Shown here in pieces: positions 7,579 to 16,354 of a stretch of 63,865 nt of DNA (its first letter is position 1; each line of letters starts with the position of its first letter). The DNA is from Actinomycetota bacterium (GTDB taxonomy: Bacteria > Actinomycetota > Aquicultoria > Aquicultorales > Aquicultoraceae), in the NCBI GenBank assembly GCA_030018005.1, contig JASEGT010000003.1:1-63865 (forward strand), in the 5' to 3' direction. Under the pieces are notes generated by a model that had not been told where the DNA came from, did not search any database, and worked only from the letters and a program-made list of their open reading frames with translations. A program made the translations under genes and the position numbers.

Positions 7579-7628
7579 GGGACGGGGCTCGTGCTGTTAG
7601 CATGCAAACCCTCACGCAGCGGCCCTCC

Positions 7629-8918
7629 TTACTTCAAGACAGGCCTTTTTCTGATGCGCAATTTCATCGTCAGGATTTTATCCGAGGAGAAAAGCCGGCC
7701 GGCAATGTATACAAACACAGTGAAAAAGGCTATCTCGTACGCGATACCGTAGAGAACGGCCCGGTAATCACCGAAAAACAGATTCGGCGCAGCGAGAAAC
7801 GAATGGCTGAACGGTATAGCGAGGACTATGTATCTCAGCACGGGGGAGACGGTGTTGATATCAAGGAACATCGCCAAGACATAGGGGACGAGAATCATAA
7901 TCATGAGCGGGGTTATCAACGCTTGGACGCTCTTCACATCTTCGGCGAAGGCACCTAAGGTGACTGCTATTACCAGCGCGCAAAGGATGCTGAAGAAGAG
8001 TGAGACACCGAGCAGCGTGTAGCCGGCAGGGTTTAAGACGAGCCCGAGTTCTCTTATCGCCTGGCTCATCGCGGCGCCGCCGGTGCCGGAGAGCGCGCCG
8101 CCCGTGACGCTTTCCATATAATATCTGAAGCTAAACAGATAGACGACCGCCGCTACTAGGGCGAACATACCCGCAGCGAACATCTTAGCCAAGACCAGCG
8201 TGGTCCTGCGCACCGGAGCTGAAAGCAATGTCTCGAGCATTTTGTTCTCTTTTTCGGTGGCGATTGCCGTGGCTATCATCGTGGCGGCGAGGATGATGAC
8301 GATAAATAGGATTATAGGGATGAACGTCGTTTGCGCCATAACGAAACCCGTCACTTCCGCAAGACTGGTCGCAGCCATTTTGTCGCCGACAATAACATAC
8401 TCCTTCACCTTGAAAGGGTTTTTGAGTATCTGGGGGTCTGTACCGGGAACCATCGAAGTCATCACCTTATCACTCAAGGATTCGTTGATAGACGCCAAAG
8501 CGAGTCCGGTCACCCCGGCTTGAAGCCGAGCGAAGGAGAAACCGCTTAATATGTTATAGGCTTCGATTTGCGGCAGCTTCGAGGCGGCTAAATCTTTCTC
8601 AAAGCCTTCGGGCAATACCAGAACGACAGTCCCTCGAGCCTTTTTCGTCGCCTTGATGACTGCATCAACGCTGGTGTCATGATATGCTTCTACCTCGAGA
8701 TTCACTTGTTCAAGCACGGCGGGGACGGCTTTGGACGCGGTTGTCATATCGAGGTCGAGAACCGATATGCTCTGCCTGGCCGACATCCGCTCACCCTCTG
8801 CGCCGATTACCTGGCCCATGAAAAGGAATAAGAACACGGTGAAGAAGAGGGGGATAATCGTCTGCGGGGTCAGCAGTTCTCTGATTTCTTTCCTAACGAG
8901 CACGAAGAACTTTCTCAT
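7629..8918 (-). CDS. ABC-2 type transporter permease (NatB-like)
   Basis: 429 residues. One N-terminal membrane segment (about residues 19-40) is followed by a large extracytoplasmic domain of about 160 residues and then five or six membrane helices, the topology of ABC-2 exporters such as NatB. TEKENKMLETLLSAPVRRTTLVLAKM, the coupling motif of the family, is at about residue 220. Its start overlaps the ATPase stop by 4 bp. NatAB exports Na+, but relatives export drugs or lipids, so the substrate is unknown. Confidence 0.85.
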   Translation of the reverse strand: MRKFFVLVRKEIRELLTPQTIIPLFFTVFLFLFMGQVIGAEGERMSARQSISVLDLDMTTASKAVPAVLEQVNLEVEAYHDTSVDAVIKATKKARGTVVLVLPEGFEKDLAASKLPQIEAYNILSGFSFARLQAGVTGLALASINESLSDKVMTSMVPGTDPQILKNPFKVKEYVIVGDKMAATSLAEVTGFVMAQTTFIPIILFIVIILAATMIATAIATEKENKMLETLLSAPVRRTTLVLAKMFAAGMFALVAAVVYLFSFRYYMESVTGGALSGTGGAAMSQAIRELGLVLNPAGYTLLGVSLFFSILCALVIAVTLGAFAEDVKSVQALITPLMIMILVPYVLAMFLDINTVSPVLRYIVLAIPFSHSFLAAPNLFFGDYRAVLYGIAYEIAFFTVFVYIAGRLFSSDKILTMKLRIRKRPVLK

Positions 8919-9637
8919 CTGGCCACCTCCGCAAAGACCTCTTCGAGATTGGCGGAGTCATATTTAGCCTTAAGCTCATCGGAGGTCCCGATATCGTGGA
9001 TTGTTCCTTTGTCGATAATTGCCACACGATCCGAGAGATACTCGATTTCGAGCATGTTATGGCTGGAGAGCAGGACCGAAGTCCCGGTTCTCGCAAACTC
9101 CCGTATCGTGTTTCTTATCTCCAGGGCGTTAATCACGTCGAGCCCGCTTGTCGGCTCATCGAGAATCGCAAGCTTGGGCTTGGTCATCAAAGCTCGCGCC
9201 AGAAGCAGCTTTCGCGTCATTCCCTTGCTATAGGTGCCGATTTTGTTTCCCAGCCGCTCGCCAAGGTTCGCGATGCCTCGGGCGGTTTCCAGATAGCCTT
9301 CTTGCTCTTTCTTATCACCGGAAAAAAGCGCGGCAATAAAACGCAGATAATATTCTCCGGTCAGGTTCTTGTAGACGCCTGCTTCCTCGGGTAGATAGCT
9401 TATGATTTCGCGGACCTTCTCGGCGTCTTCCTTAATATCTAGCCCGGCGACCTTTACAATGCCGGATGTGGGCTGCAGAATGGTGGCTATTAATCGGAGT
9501 GTGGTAGTCTTGCCCGCACCGTTCGGGCCGATCAAGGCAAAGATCTCCTTGTCTCTAACCTCGAAGCTGATGCCCCTCAAAGCCTCGAATCTGCCGTAAT
9601 TCTTCTTCAAATCCTTGACTGACAAAACATCATTCAT
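8915..9637 (-). CDS. ABC transporter ATP-binding protein (NatA-like)
   Basis: 240 residues. Walker A GPNGAGKTTT near residue 38, the Q-loop region in ISYLPEEAGVY, signature YSKGMTRKLLLARAL, Walker B LAILDEPTSGLD, and the switch His in LLSSHNM. The signature is YSKGM instead of the usual LSGGQ, as in many exporter ATPases of the DrrA/NatA group. Cytoplasmic partner of the overlapping permease; together a two-component exporter. Confidence 0.95.
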   Translation of the reverse strand: MNDVLSVKDLKKNYGRFEALRGISFEVRDKEIFALIGPNGAGKTTTLRLIATILQPTSGIVKVAGLDIKEDAEKVREIISYLPEEAGVYKNLTGEYYLRFIAALFSGDKKEQEGYLETARGIANLGERLGNKIGTYSKGMTRKLLLARALMTKPKLAILDEPTSGLDVINALEIRNTIREFARTGTSVLLSSHNMLEIEYLSDRVAIIDKGTIHDIGTSDELKAKYDSANLEEVFAEVAR

Positions 9638-10317
9638 CGCGCGAGTCCTTACATGTTGTTGTCGATTGGCTTAGAGTGTCTCTTGGCGCTCGTAAGTTTG
9701 TTCAAAGCATGGATTCTGCGAACGTTGGGGAGTCTCCTGCTTGTAGTACAATCTTCTCCATCGATTTAGTAATGCGGGGCTCTAAAGAGATACTCGAGAT
9801 GAGACGCAGGGTTTGTATAGATATGTTTGGTTCATTATTTTTGCTGGTAACACGCCTGTTCCCTAAAGCAATCGACCGGCTTGCCGATAAAAAATAGAAT
9901 ACATCTCGGCTTGTGGAAGGGGATGGCTTGCACACGATTCAGGTTAGGATAGTTGAGCAAGCGTCAATAGAGCCTACTGGAGATGTAACCGACCCTAAGC
10001 ATTGTTCCAAAAAGATGGTGCGAACGGGTTTTTTAAATGCCGGCGGCGGTCAGCCGTCCGGCGTCCAGGAAAAGCTCGTACGTATAGCCTAAGAGCGGTC
10101 GCTATTCACCCGAATGAGTTAATGGCTAGGTATAGATGTAAGCCGTTGATTCTTGTATAAACATAGAAAGCATTAAAACCGGCGAAGGCTTTTGAGAAAG
10201 CTGCTTCCTAAACCATGGAAGCCTTGTTTGGCCACATATAGATAGGAAAATGTAACTTTTGGGTAGCATATTGTCGATATACTTGATGTTATCCTTTGCT
10301 GAAATGGTGGTTTTAGG
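9638..10317. other. Long intergenic region, no firm gene
   Basis: About 680 bp separate the exporter from the GH65 fusion gene. Only one short frame with protein-like composition stands out: GTG 9913 to TAA 10092, about 59 codons, containing PTGDVTDPKHCSKK and NAGGGQPSGVQEKL. It has no convincing ribosome binding site and I do not recognise it; it may be a gene remnant. The last 100 bp are AT-rich and probably hold the promoter of the following gene. Confidence 0.35.
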
Positions 10318-13300
10318 TTGAATAATTGCACTAACTTATATCAGAGAGTAAAGAAGCATCCATTTAAAATCATCGCGTTTGACTGGGACGGCACAGCTGT
10401 GGCTAACCGCGAAGTCGATGCGCGGCCTGTCGCTGCAACCCTCGAAGAACTGATGAGGTTCGGCGTCCAAATCGTGGTTATAACCGGAACGAACTTCGGC
10501 AACATCGATCGCCAGTTTTGCTCTCTCATCACCGGGCCCCACAAACAGAATCTTTATGTCTGCACCGACAGGGGTTCCGAGGTGCACGGATTTGATGAGG
10601 ATTCTGAACCGGTACTCTTATACGGCCGCAAAGCCACCGACGAAGAAGAGGTTCTACTAAGCAAGGTCGCGGAAGCTGTAAAAAGCGATATTGAATCTCG
10701 CTCCAACGTCACCATAGATATAGTCTATAAGCGCCTTAACCGGCGAAAAATCGACCTAATACCCGAATGGGAGAATCCACCTAAATCACAGATCGGCGAG
10801 CTTCTCGAGAAGACCGAAACACGTCTGGTCGAAGGTGGTTTTAGTGGCGGGATAAAGGGCGCGTTCGCTATGACCGTTGAGTATTCGAAAAAACTCGGTC
10901 TCGCGGATGCCAGACTGACCACCGACGTCAAACATGTCGAGGTCGGGCTTACCGATAAGTCGGATTCCATCAAGTGGGTGTTGGAGGAGCTGTCAAATAA
11001 GCGAAACATACCCTCTACCGACACCTTAGTCTTGGGCGACGAGTTTGGCCCGATTGCCGGTTTCGAGGGGAGCGATTTTCTCACTTACCTGCCTGAAGCG
11101 GAAGGTATCGATTATATCTCCGTCGGTAAAGAGCCCAACGGGGTGCCGGAAGGCGTTATACACGTCGGCGGCGGCCCTGATTGTTTTCTAAGGCTGATGA
11201 AGGAGCAAGCCAAGATTTATCAAAAGCTCGCACTCACTGAGGACCCGACATTTCTATTGATTAGAGAAGGATTCGATGATATACGCGAACGTGAAGTGGA
11301 ATCGCTCCTAACGGTGGGCAACGGCTATCTCGGTGTAAGAGGCTCTATCGAAGAGCGGGTGTCGGGCTCGGAGCCCGCAACGCTCGTAGCCGGCATCTAT
11401 GACCGCGCGAAGGAGGGTGAGATAGAAGAGCTAGTGATAGCTCCTGACTGGCTCCATACACGAATATTCGTAGGGGGCGAACAGCTCCACCTAGACACCG
11501 GACATATCGTCGAGCACCGGCGCGTGCTCGATATGAAAAAGGGCGTTCTACGGCGAGAATGGCTCCACCGTGATGAGAGTGGCCGGATAACATCCGTTAA
11601 GTTTTTGCGGTTTGCGTCGCTGGCCGACCCGCATGTGCTGGCGCTCAAGATATCGATAACCGCCGAGAACCACCAAGAGGAGATTCGCGTGGAGACCGGA
11701 ATCGAGTTATGCCAAAAGATGGCGCTCATCGCTATCCCCGCCGATAGGCGTGTGCTCGAAGGAGACAGGGGCGTGGTCGCAGTTTCAAAGACCAATTTCA
11801 GCGACATCACCGTTGTGCAGGCGCAACGCAGTCGTATATCGACGGGAATCGTAAGGCCGGATTATCACACTCACATAGAGGAGTGCGGAGTAGGAGAAAT
11901 CTTGAGCTGGCAGGCGGAAGCCGGGCAGACGGTCGAGATTGAAAAAATCGTCAGTATTTATACGTCAAGAGATACCGATGACCCCGAGCGAGAGGCGGCC
12001 GACAGTCTCAGAGATTGCTGCATGCGCGGTGTCAACGAGCTCCTGCTCGAGCATATAGACGCCTGGCGCGCGCGGTGGGATATCGCGGCGATAACTATCG
12101 AAGGCGACGCAGAGGTCCAGAGTTGGCTGAATTTTGCCGCCTACCATTTGATCATTGCGGGCAATCCCCGCGATGAACGGGTTTCAATAAGTGCGAGGAC
12201 GCTTACAGGCACTATCTATAAGGGACATGTCTTCTGGGACGCGGATATGTTCATGCTGCCGTTCTTTGTCAGTTCGCATCCACCGACAGCGCGCGCAATG
12301 CTTATGTATCGTTATCACACACTGCCCGGGGCACGCCAAGAGGCACAAGACTTGAGCCTCAATGGGGCTCTTTACGCCTGGGAGTCGACGGTCACCGGTG
12401 AGGAGATGACACCGGAATTCGTGATAACGCCGACCGGTGAGGTCATCTTGATTCTTACCGGCAAGATGGAACAGCATATCAACACCTCGGTCTCTTACGG
12501 TGTATGGTCATACTGGATTACCACCCGCGACGAGGAGTTTTTTGTCAACGCTGGTGCCGAAATAATGATTGAGACGGCTCGTTTTTGGGTGAGCCGGGCC
12601 GAGGAAAAAGACGGCGAATTTCATATCTATAATGTCTGCGGACCCGATGAGTATCATGAAATCGTCAACGACAGCATCTATACGAATCTTAAAGCGGTAT
12701 GGAGTATTCACCGCGCTGCTGATTCGGTCGCGTATTTAAAAGAAGCCCATGCTCAGAAGTGGTTGGCATTGAAAGAGAGAATCGACTTCGACGACGGCGA
12801 GTTGCTCGAATGGGATAATGTCGCTTCACATATGTACAAAGATGCGCATCATGGGAACAATCTGATTGAGCAGTTTGCGGGATATTTCGCCCTTGAAGAT
12901 ATCGATGTTTATGAGTACGAGCCGCGGACCGTGCCGCTGGATATGATATTAGGCAGGGAGGAGACGGCCCTGACGCAGCTTGTCAAACAAGCCGATGTAG
13001 TCATGCTTCTTTACTTGTTGGAGAACGATTTTACTCCCGAGGCTATCGAGGAGAACTATAAATACTATGAGCGGCGTACCGGACACGGCAGCTCACTTTC
13101 ACCGAGCATGTACGGTTTAGTCGCGGCGCGTCTAGGGCTGGAAGACCTTGCCCGGCGCTATCTGCACCAGGCGGGTACCATCGATTTGGCCAACAATATG
13201 GGCAACGCGTCCGGCGGTGTCCATGCCGCGGCTCTCGGTGGTCTATGGCAGCAAGTTGTGATGGGCTTTGCGGGCGTGCGCGTTCAGGCCGACGGGATAT

Positions 13301-13548
13301 ATGTTTATCCGAGACTTTTGAAAGAATGGACTCGATTAGGGTTCAAGTTGATGTTCCATGGAAATGTGCTTGAATTCGATGTCGAGCGCGACCGTCAAAT
13401 CACGGTCGTCGTAGGCGAAAAATCGGGAGCGAGCATCGGCATATTTGGCGGATCTTTACAGGTATTGCAGCCCGGAGCGGTATATAAATCGTTGTGGGAC
13501 GGTAATACCTGGCACGAGTTTGCCAAAGTGGAAGAAGGTGCGGCATGA
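10318..13548 (+). CDS. HAD hydrolase fused to GH65 disaccharide phosphorylase
   Basis: 1076 residues, two enzymes in one chain. Residues about 15-290 are a HAD phosphatase domain: FDWDGTAVANR (nucleophile and acid Asp), ITGTNFG, and TLVLGDEFGPIAG (metal-binding motif IV), similar to sugar-phosphate or trehalose-phosphate phosphatases. Residues about 310-1060 are a GH65 (alpha/alpha)6 phosphorylase: LLTVGNGYLGVRGSIEE, FWDADMFMLPFF, NVCGPDEYHEIVNDSIYTN (general acid Glu) and YERRTGHGSSLSPSMYG (phosphate site). GH65 enzymes reversibly phosphorolyse trehalose, kojibiose, maltose or similar to beta-glucose-1-phosphate; specificity cannot be read here. The HAD part may dephosphorylate a sugar phosphate in the same pathway. 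TTG start follows GGTGG (10306-10310); no earlier in-frame start is possible. Confidence 0.9.
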   Translation: MNNCTNLYQRVKKHPFKIIAFDWDGTAVANREVDARPVAATLEELMRFGVQIVVITGTNFGNIDRQFCSLITGPHKQNLYVCTDRGSEVHGFDEDSEPVLLYGRKATDEEEVLLSKVAEAVKSDIESRSNVTIDIVYKRLNRRKIDLIPEWENPPKSQIGELLEKTETRLVEGGFSGGIKGAFAMTVEYSKKLGLADARLTTDVKHVEVGLTDKSDSIKWVLEELSNKRNIPSTDTLVLGDEFGPIAGFEGSDFLTYLPEAEGIDYISVGKEPNGVPEGVIHVGGGPDCFLRLMKEQAKIYQKLALTEDPTFLLIREGFDDIREREVESLLTVGNGYLGVRGSIEERVSGSEPATLVAGIYDRAKEGEIEELVIAPDWLHTRIFVGGEQLHLDTGHIVEHRRVLDMKKGVLRREWLHRDESGRITSVKFLRFASLADPHVLALKISITAENHQEEIRVETGIELCQKMALIAIPADRRVLEGDRGVVAVSKTNFSDITVVQAQRSRISTGIVRPDYHTHIEECGVGEILSWQAEAGQTVEIEKIVSIYTSRDTDDPEREAADSLRDCCMRGVNELLLEHIDAWRARWDIAAITIEGDAEVQSWLNFAAYHLIIAGNPRDERVSISARTLTGTIYKGHVFWDADMFMLPFFVSSHPPTARAMLMYRYHTLPGARQEAQDLSLNGALYAWESTVTGEEMTPEFVITPTGEVILILTGKMEQHINTSVSYGVWSYWITTRDEEFFVNAGAEIMIETARFWVSRAEEKDGEFHIYNVCGPDEYHEIVNDSIYTNLKAVWSIHRAADSVAYLKEAHAQKWLALKERIDFDDGELLEWDNVASHMYKDAHHGNNLIEQFAGYFALEDIDVYEYEPRTVPLDMILGREETALTQLVKQADVVMLLYLLENDFTPEAIEENYKYYERRTGHGSSLSPSMYGLVAARLGLEDLARRYLHQAGTIDLANNMGNASGGVHAAALGGLWQQVVMGFAGVRVQADGIYVYPRLLKEWTRLGFKLMFHGNVLEFDVERDRQITVVVGEKSGASIGIFGGSLQVLQPGAVYKSLWDGNTWHEFAKVEEGAA

Positions 13549-14384
13549 AAAATAGACCGGCGGTTATCATACCTTTAGATGGCTCTAAGACGGCAACCGT
13601 AGCGCTCGGCGCAGCGCAGGCGATGACGTTGACGATGGACGCAGTCCTCCATATCGTTTACGTTAGCGAGGATGCGATAGAGGAAAAGGATTTACTCGAG
13701 ACACTCAAAGTAGGCCGTCTCGACGTCAAGGATTTCTCGGTGCAAAGGATTACCGGCGCAACCGTGGTCGATGCGATACTGAAATTCGCCGCAAGCGTTG
13801 AAACAGAGATGATAGTAATGTCGAGTCACGGCTGGACATGCAATACTGAGCGCCTTCTAGGCAGCAACACGATGGGGGTAGTGCAACGCGCCATTGACCC
13901 GGTTATGGTTATTAGCCCTAGCATCACGGCGCTCCCGGAGCCGGATTGGAGGCCGAAAAAAATTCTTGTCCCGCAAGACGGGTCTCCAACGTCCGCGGCG
14001 GTTATTGACAGGGTTTTTCGACTTGCGGAGCTGATGAGTGCTGACATAGATATCTTAAACATAGGCGTTCTTGGGACGAAGCCGCCGTCCGAGGCGGGCA
14101 CGATTACAGTACCCAGATACTTAGATTACCCTAGATATGATTGGCCGGCATGGTCGCAGGAGTTTGTCGAGCGGTTCTATAAGCACCTGCCACCCGGCGT
14201 CGAACTTCACATCTTTGAGCGAGAAGGAGATCCGGCCGACGTCATGATCAAATTCGCAGCCGAAAACGGGGATGACTTCATAGCGTTCGGCTGGCACGGA
14301 CATTTAGAGAATGACCGTGCATTAATTGTCAAAAACCTGATCCGAAAGACCGATGTACCGCTTATATTTATCTGGTCGAGATAA
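13545..14384 (+). CDS. Tandem universal stress protein (two UspA domains)
   Basis: 279 residues. Domain 1 starts PAVIIPLDGSKTATVALGAA and has MIVMSSHGWTCNTERLLGSN. Domain 2 starts KKILVPQDGSPTSAAVID and ends FIAFGWHGHLENDRALIVKN. The (G)xxGx9G(S/T) ATP-binding loop is incomplete in both, especially in domain 2, so ATP binding is uncertain. It overlaps the GH65 fusion by 4 bp (ATGA), which suggests that both are made under the same stress or energy-storage conditions. Confidence 0.85.
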   Translation: MKNRPAVIIPLDGSKTATVALGAAQAMTLTMDAVLHIVYVSEDAIEEKDLLETLKVGRLDVKDFSVQRITGATVVDAILKFAASVETEMIVMSSHGWTCNTERLLGSNTMGVVQRAIDPVMVISPSITALPEPDWRPKKILVPQDGSPTSAAVIDRVFRLAELMSADIDILNIGVLGTKPPSEAGTITVPRYLDYPRYDWPAWSQEFVERFYKHLPPGVELHIFEREGDPADVMIKFAAENGDDFIAFGWHGHLENDRALIVKNLIRKTDVPLIFIWSR

Positions 14385-14551
14385 TAACACGATAAAATGG
14401 CGCCGGAATAGGCTCTCGTGATGTCTTATTGACCCAGGCTTAGCGCCTACCGAAAAATGGATGTTTCGGTCTGTGGTAGAATGCGTCATAATAGAGATGA
14501 TGTATCTACGGGTCGTGTTAGCATGTATTTTCGCGCTTGCAAGGGTGACAC

Positions 14552-14920
14552 ATGGATCAGGAGCCAAAGCTTAGAGTAACGATAATCTACGCGCACGTGC
14601 CCCGCTCGGGTTGAGGGCCTCGCTTTACAGCTGGTAGCTGTTTCGATGAGGACTTCGTGTCCCAAGCGCAGGCTCTTCACGACGACCTATCCACTAACTT
14701 TGGAGTGCAAATCGAGTGCGTCCTTCACAACATTTTCTTCGATAACCCTGCTGATGTCGGAGACCTGGCAGACAGGGTCGCCTGGGACGGTTTGAAGCTC
14801 CCAGTAGTTTTTATCGGCGACGAGCCGGAGCTTGTCGGCTATATCGACGAGCCGACGGTAAGCGAACTACTGATGGAACGCGGCTTGAAATCTAACCGCC
14901 AAGAACCGGACGAGCTCTAG
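14552..14920 (+). CDS. Thioredoxin-fold selenoprotein candidate (SGU...C type)
   Basis: 122 codons with in-frame TGA at 14612-14614 (codon 21). The N-terminus reads MDQEPKLRVTIIYAHVPRSG, then TGA, then GPRFTAGSCFDEDFVSQAQAL, with strand-helix-strand alternation and a possible cis-Pro segment LKLPVVFIGDEPELVGYID. This is a thioredoxin-like layout in which U21 and C29 would be the redox pair. Downstream of TGA is the best SECIS-like hairpin of the window (14618-14651). Without recoding only a fragment from GTG 14657 would be called, which has no proper N-terminus. I do not recognise a named family. It lies about 320 bp before the [NiFeSe] hydrogenase operon, same strand. Confidence 0.75.
14618..14651 (+). 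promoter_or_regulatory. bSECIS hairpin of the SGU protein
   Basis: A perfect six-pair stem ACAGCT-GGT-AGCTGT (14627-14641) has a GGT loop beginning 19 nt after TGA. A second helix, CCTC (14618-14621) with GAGG (14648-14651), closes below it. Loop GGU and the spacing match bacterial SECIS rules (G in the first two loop positions). Confidence 0.75.
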
Positions 14921-15241
14921 GCTTAGCCGGAGTCAATGCCAGAACCAAAACCAGGGCTTGAGTTGCTAAAGGGGCAGGTCCAGTCGACCCATCGACCCGC
15001 GTATGCCAGACGTACACCTCACCACAATAACCTGGATCAAATCGAAATATTTAAGAAAACCAAGGGACTAATGGACAAGCTATTGATATAATTGCGCCAA
15101 GTGTATTGGAGGTGTGTTGAAAGCGTTATGTACGGGTATATATGCGGTAGTAAAACCGGGGCATAAACCAAGTTGGTTTCATCAGTGATGTCGCGACGTG
15201 GCGCCCTCGTAGCGTTCTCAGAATTGGATGGAGGTGGGTTT
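14921..15241. other. Intergenic region before the hydrogenase operon
   Basis: About 320 bp with no supportable gene. The last part has the strong ribosome binding site GGAGG at 15230-15234 for the small subunit. An in-frame extension of the hydrogenase small subunit to 15173 exists but would displace the Tat signal from the N-terminus, so I rejected it. Confidence 0.5.
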
Positions 15242-16354
15242 ATGTCGACTACGGAGATCTCTATTTTTCCTCGACTGACACGGAGGGAATTTCTCAAGTA
15301 CTGCGGGACGCTGGCTGCATTAATTGGCGCGGGAGAGGCGGCGATTCCGGATATTGCCGCAGCACTTGAGAAACTCGCAAAGCGCCCGGCAGTAGTATGG
15401 TCGCTTTTCCAGGAGTGTCTCGGGTGCTCGGTTAGCTTGTTACAGAGCAGGACCCCGGATGTTGCCAACCTGATTTTGCGGCAGATATCCCTCGAATACC
15501 ATGAAGCGGTCATGGCCGCGGCCGGCGACCAGGCGCATAAACGTTTTGAGGACATGGTCGAAAGCGGCGATTTTTATTACGTTGTTGAGGGTGCTATTGC
15601 AACAAAGATTCCTGAGGCGATAACTATCCATGGTATTAGCGCTATGGAGCACGCTAAAGAAACGTACAAGAAGGCAAAAGCTACGATTGCGATTGGAAGC
15701 TGCGCCACCTTTGGAGGTATTCAGGCTGCGGCGCCCAACCCGACCGGCGCCAAAGGACTCGCCGCGTTCTTGCGTGAGGACGCGGGCGTTGCGAACCCGG
15801 TCGTCGTCAACATCTCGCGCTGTCCGGGCAATGCCGAAGACATGCTCGCCGCGCTCACTTACATCCTCGTCCACGGAAAACCGCCGGAACTCGATGCTGT
15901 CGGGCGGCCGATTTTTCTCTATGGACATCTTATCCATGACAACTGCGAACGCCGGGGCCATTTCGATGCCGGTGAGTTTGTCGAGGTCTTCGGCGATGAA
16001 GCGTCACAGGAACGTTGGTGTCTGTATAAAGTAGGCTGCAAGGGGCCGCAGACCTATGCTCCATGTCCAAAAACCCGCTGGAATGGCCATGTAAGCTGGT
16101 GTGTCCATAATGGCCCGTGTATCGGCTGTGCCGAGCCCGAATTCTGGGACAAACTAGCCCCGTTCTATGAGCGCGCGCAGAACGTGCAAATCCCCGGCAT
16201 CGGTGGTATATCGACGACCAAGATAGGTATGGCGCTCGGCGCCGCGACTGCGGTCGGGTTGGGCGCGCATCTCATCGGGCAAACGGCGACAGGGCGCTTA
16301 GGCAAGGGGGGACCTCCCGAGCCGGAGGAAGCACCGAGAGGAGGTCGTTCATAA
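15242..16354 (+). CDS. [NiFeSe] hydrogenase small subunit, Tat-exported and membrane-anchored
   Basis: 370 residues from ATG 15242, preceded by GGAGG. TRREFLKYCGTLAALIG near residue 11 is a twin-arginine signal, so the folded heterodimer is exported. Proximal cluster ligands: ECLGCSVSLL, GSCATFGG and SRCPGN. Distal and medial clusters: LIHDNCERRGHFDAGEF and the C-terminal WCLYKVGCKGPQTYAPCP to CVHNGPCIGCAEPEFWD block. A C-terminal hydrophobic helix (about residues 320-345, around KIGMALGAATAVGLG) anchors it beside the cytochrome b. Electrons from H2 pass through these clusters to the b-type cytochrome. First gene of the operon, directly abutting the large subunit gene. Confidence 0.93.
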   Translation: MSTTEISIFPRLTRREFLKYCGTLAALIGAGEAAIPDIAAALEKLAKRPAVVWSLFQECLGCSVSLLQSRTPDVANLILRQISLEYHEAVMAAAGDQAHKRFEDMVESGDFYYVVEGAIATKIPEAITIHGISAMEHAKETYKKAKATIAIGSCATFGGIQAAAPNPTGAKGLAAFLREDAGVANPVVVNISRCPGNAEDMLAALTYILVHGKPPELDAVGRPIFLYGHLIHDNCERRGHFDAGEFVEVFGDEASQERWCLYKVGCKGPQTYAPCPKTRWNGHVSWCVHNGPCIGCAEPEFWDKLAPFYERAQNVQIPGIGGISTTKIGMALGAATAVGLGAHLIGQTATGRLGKGGPPEPEEAPRGGRS

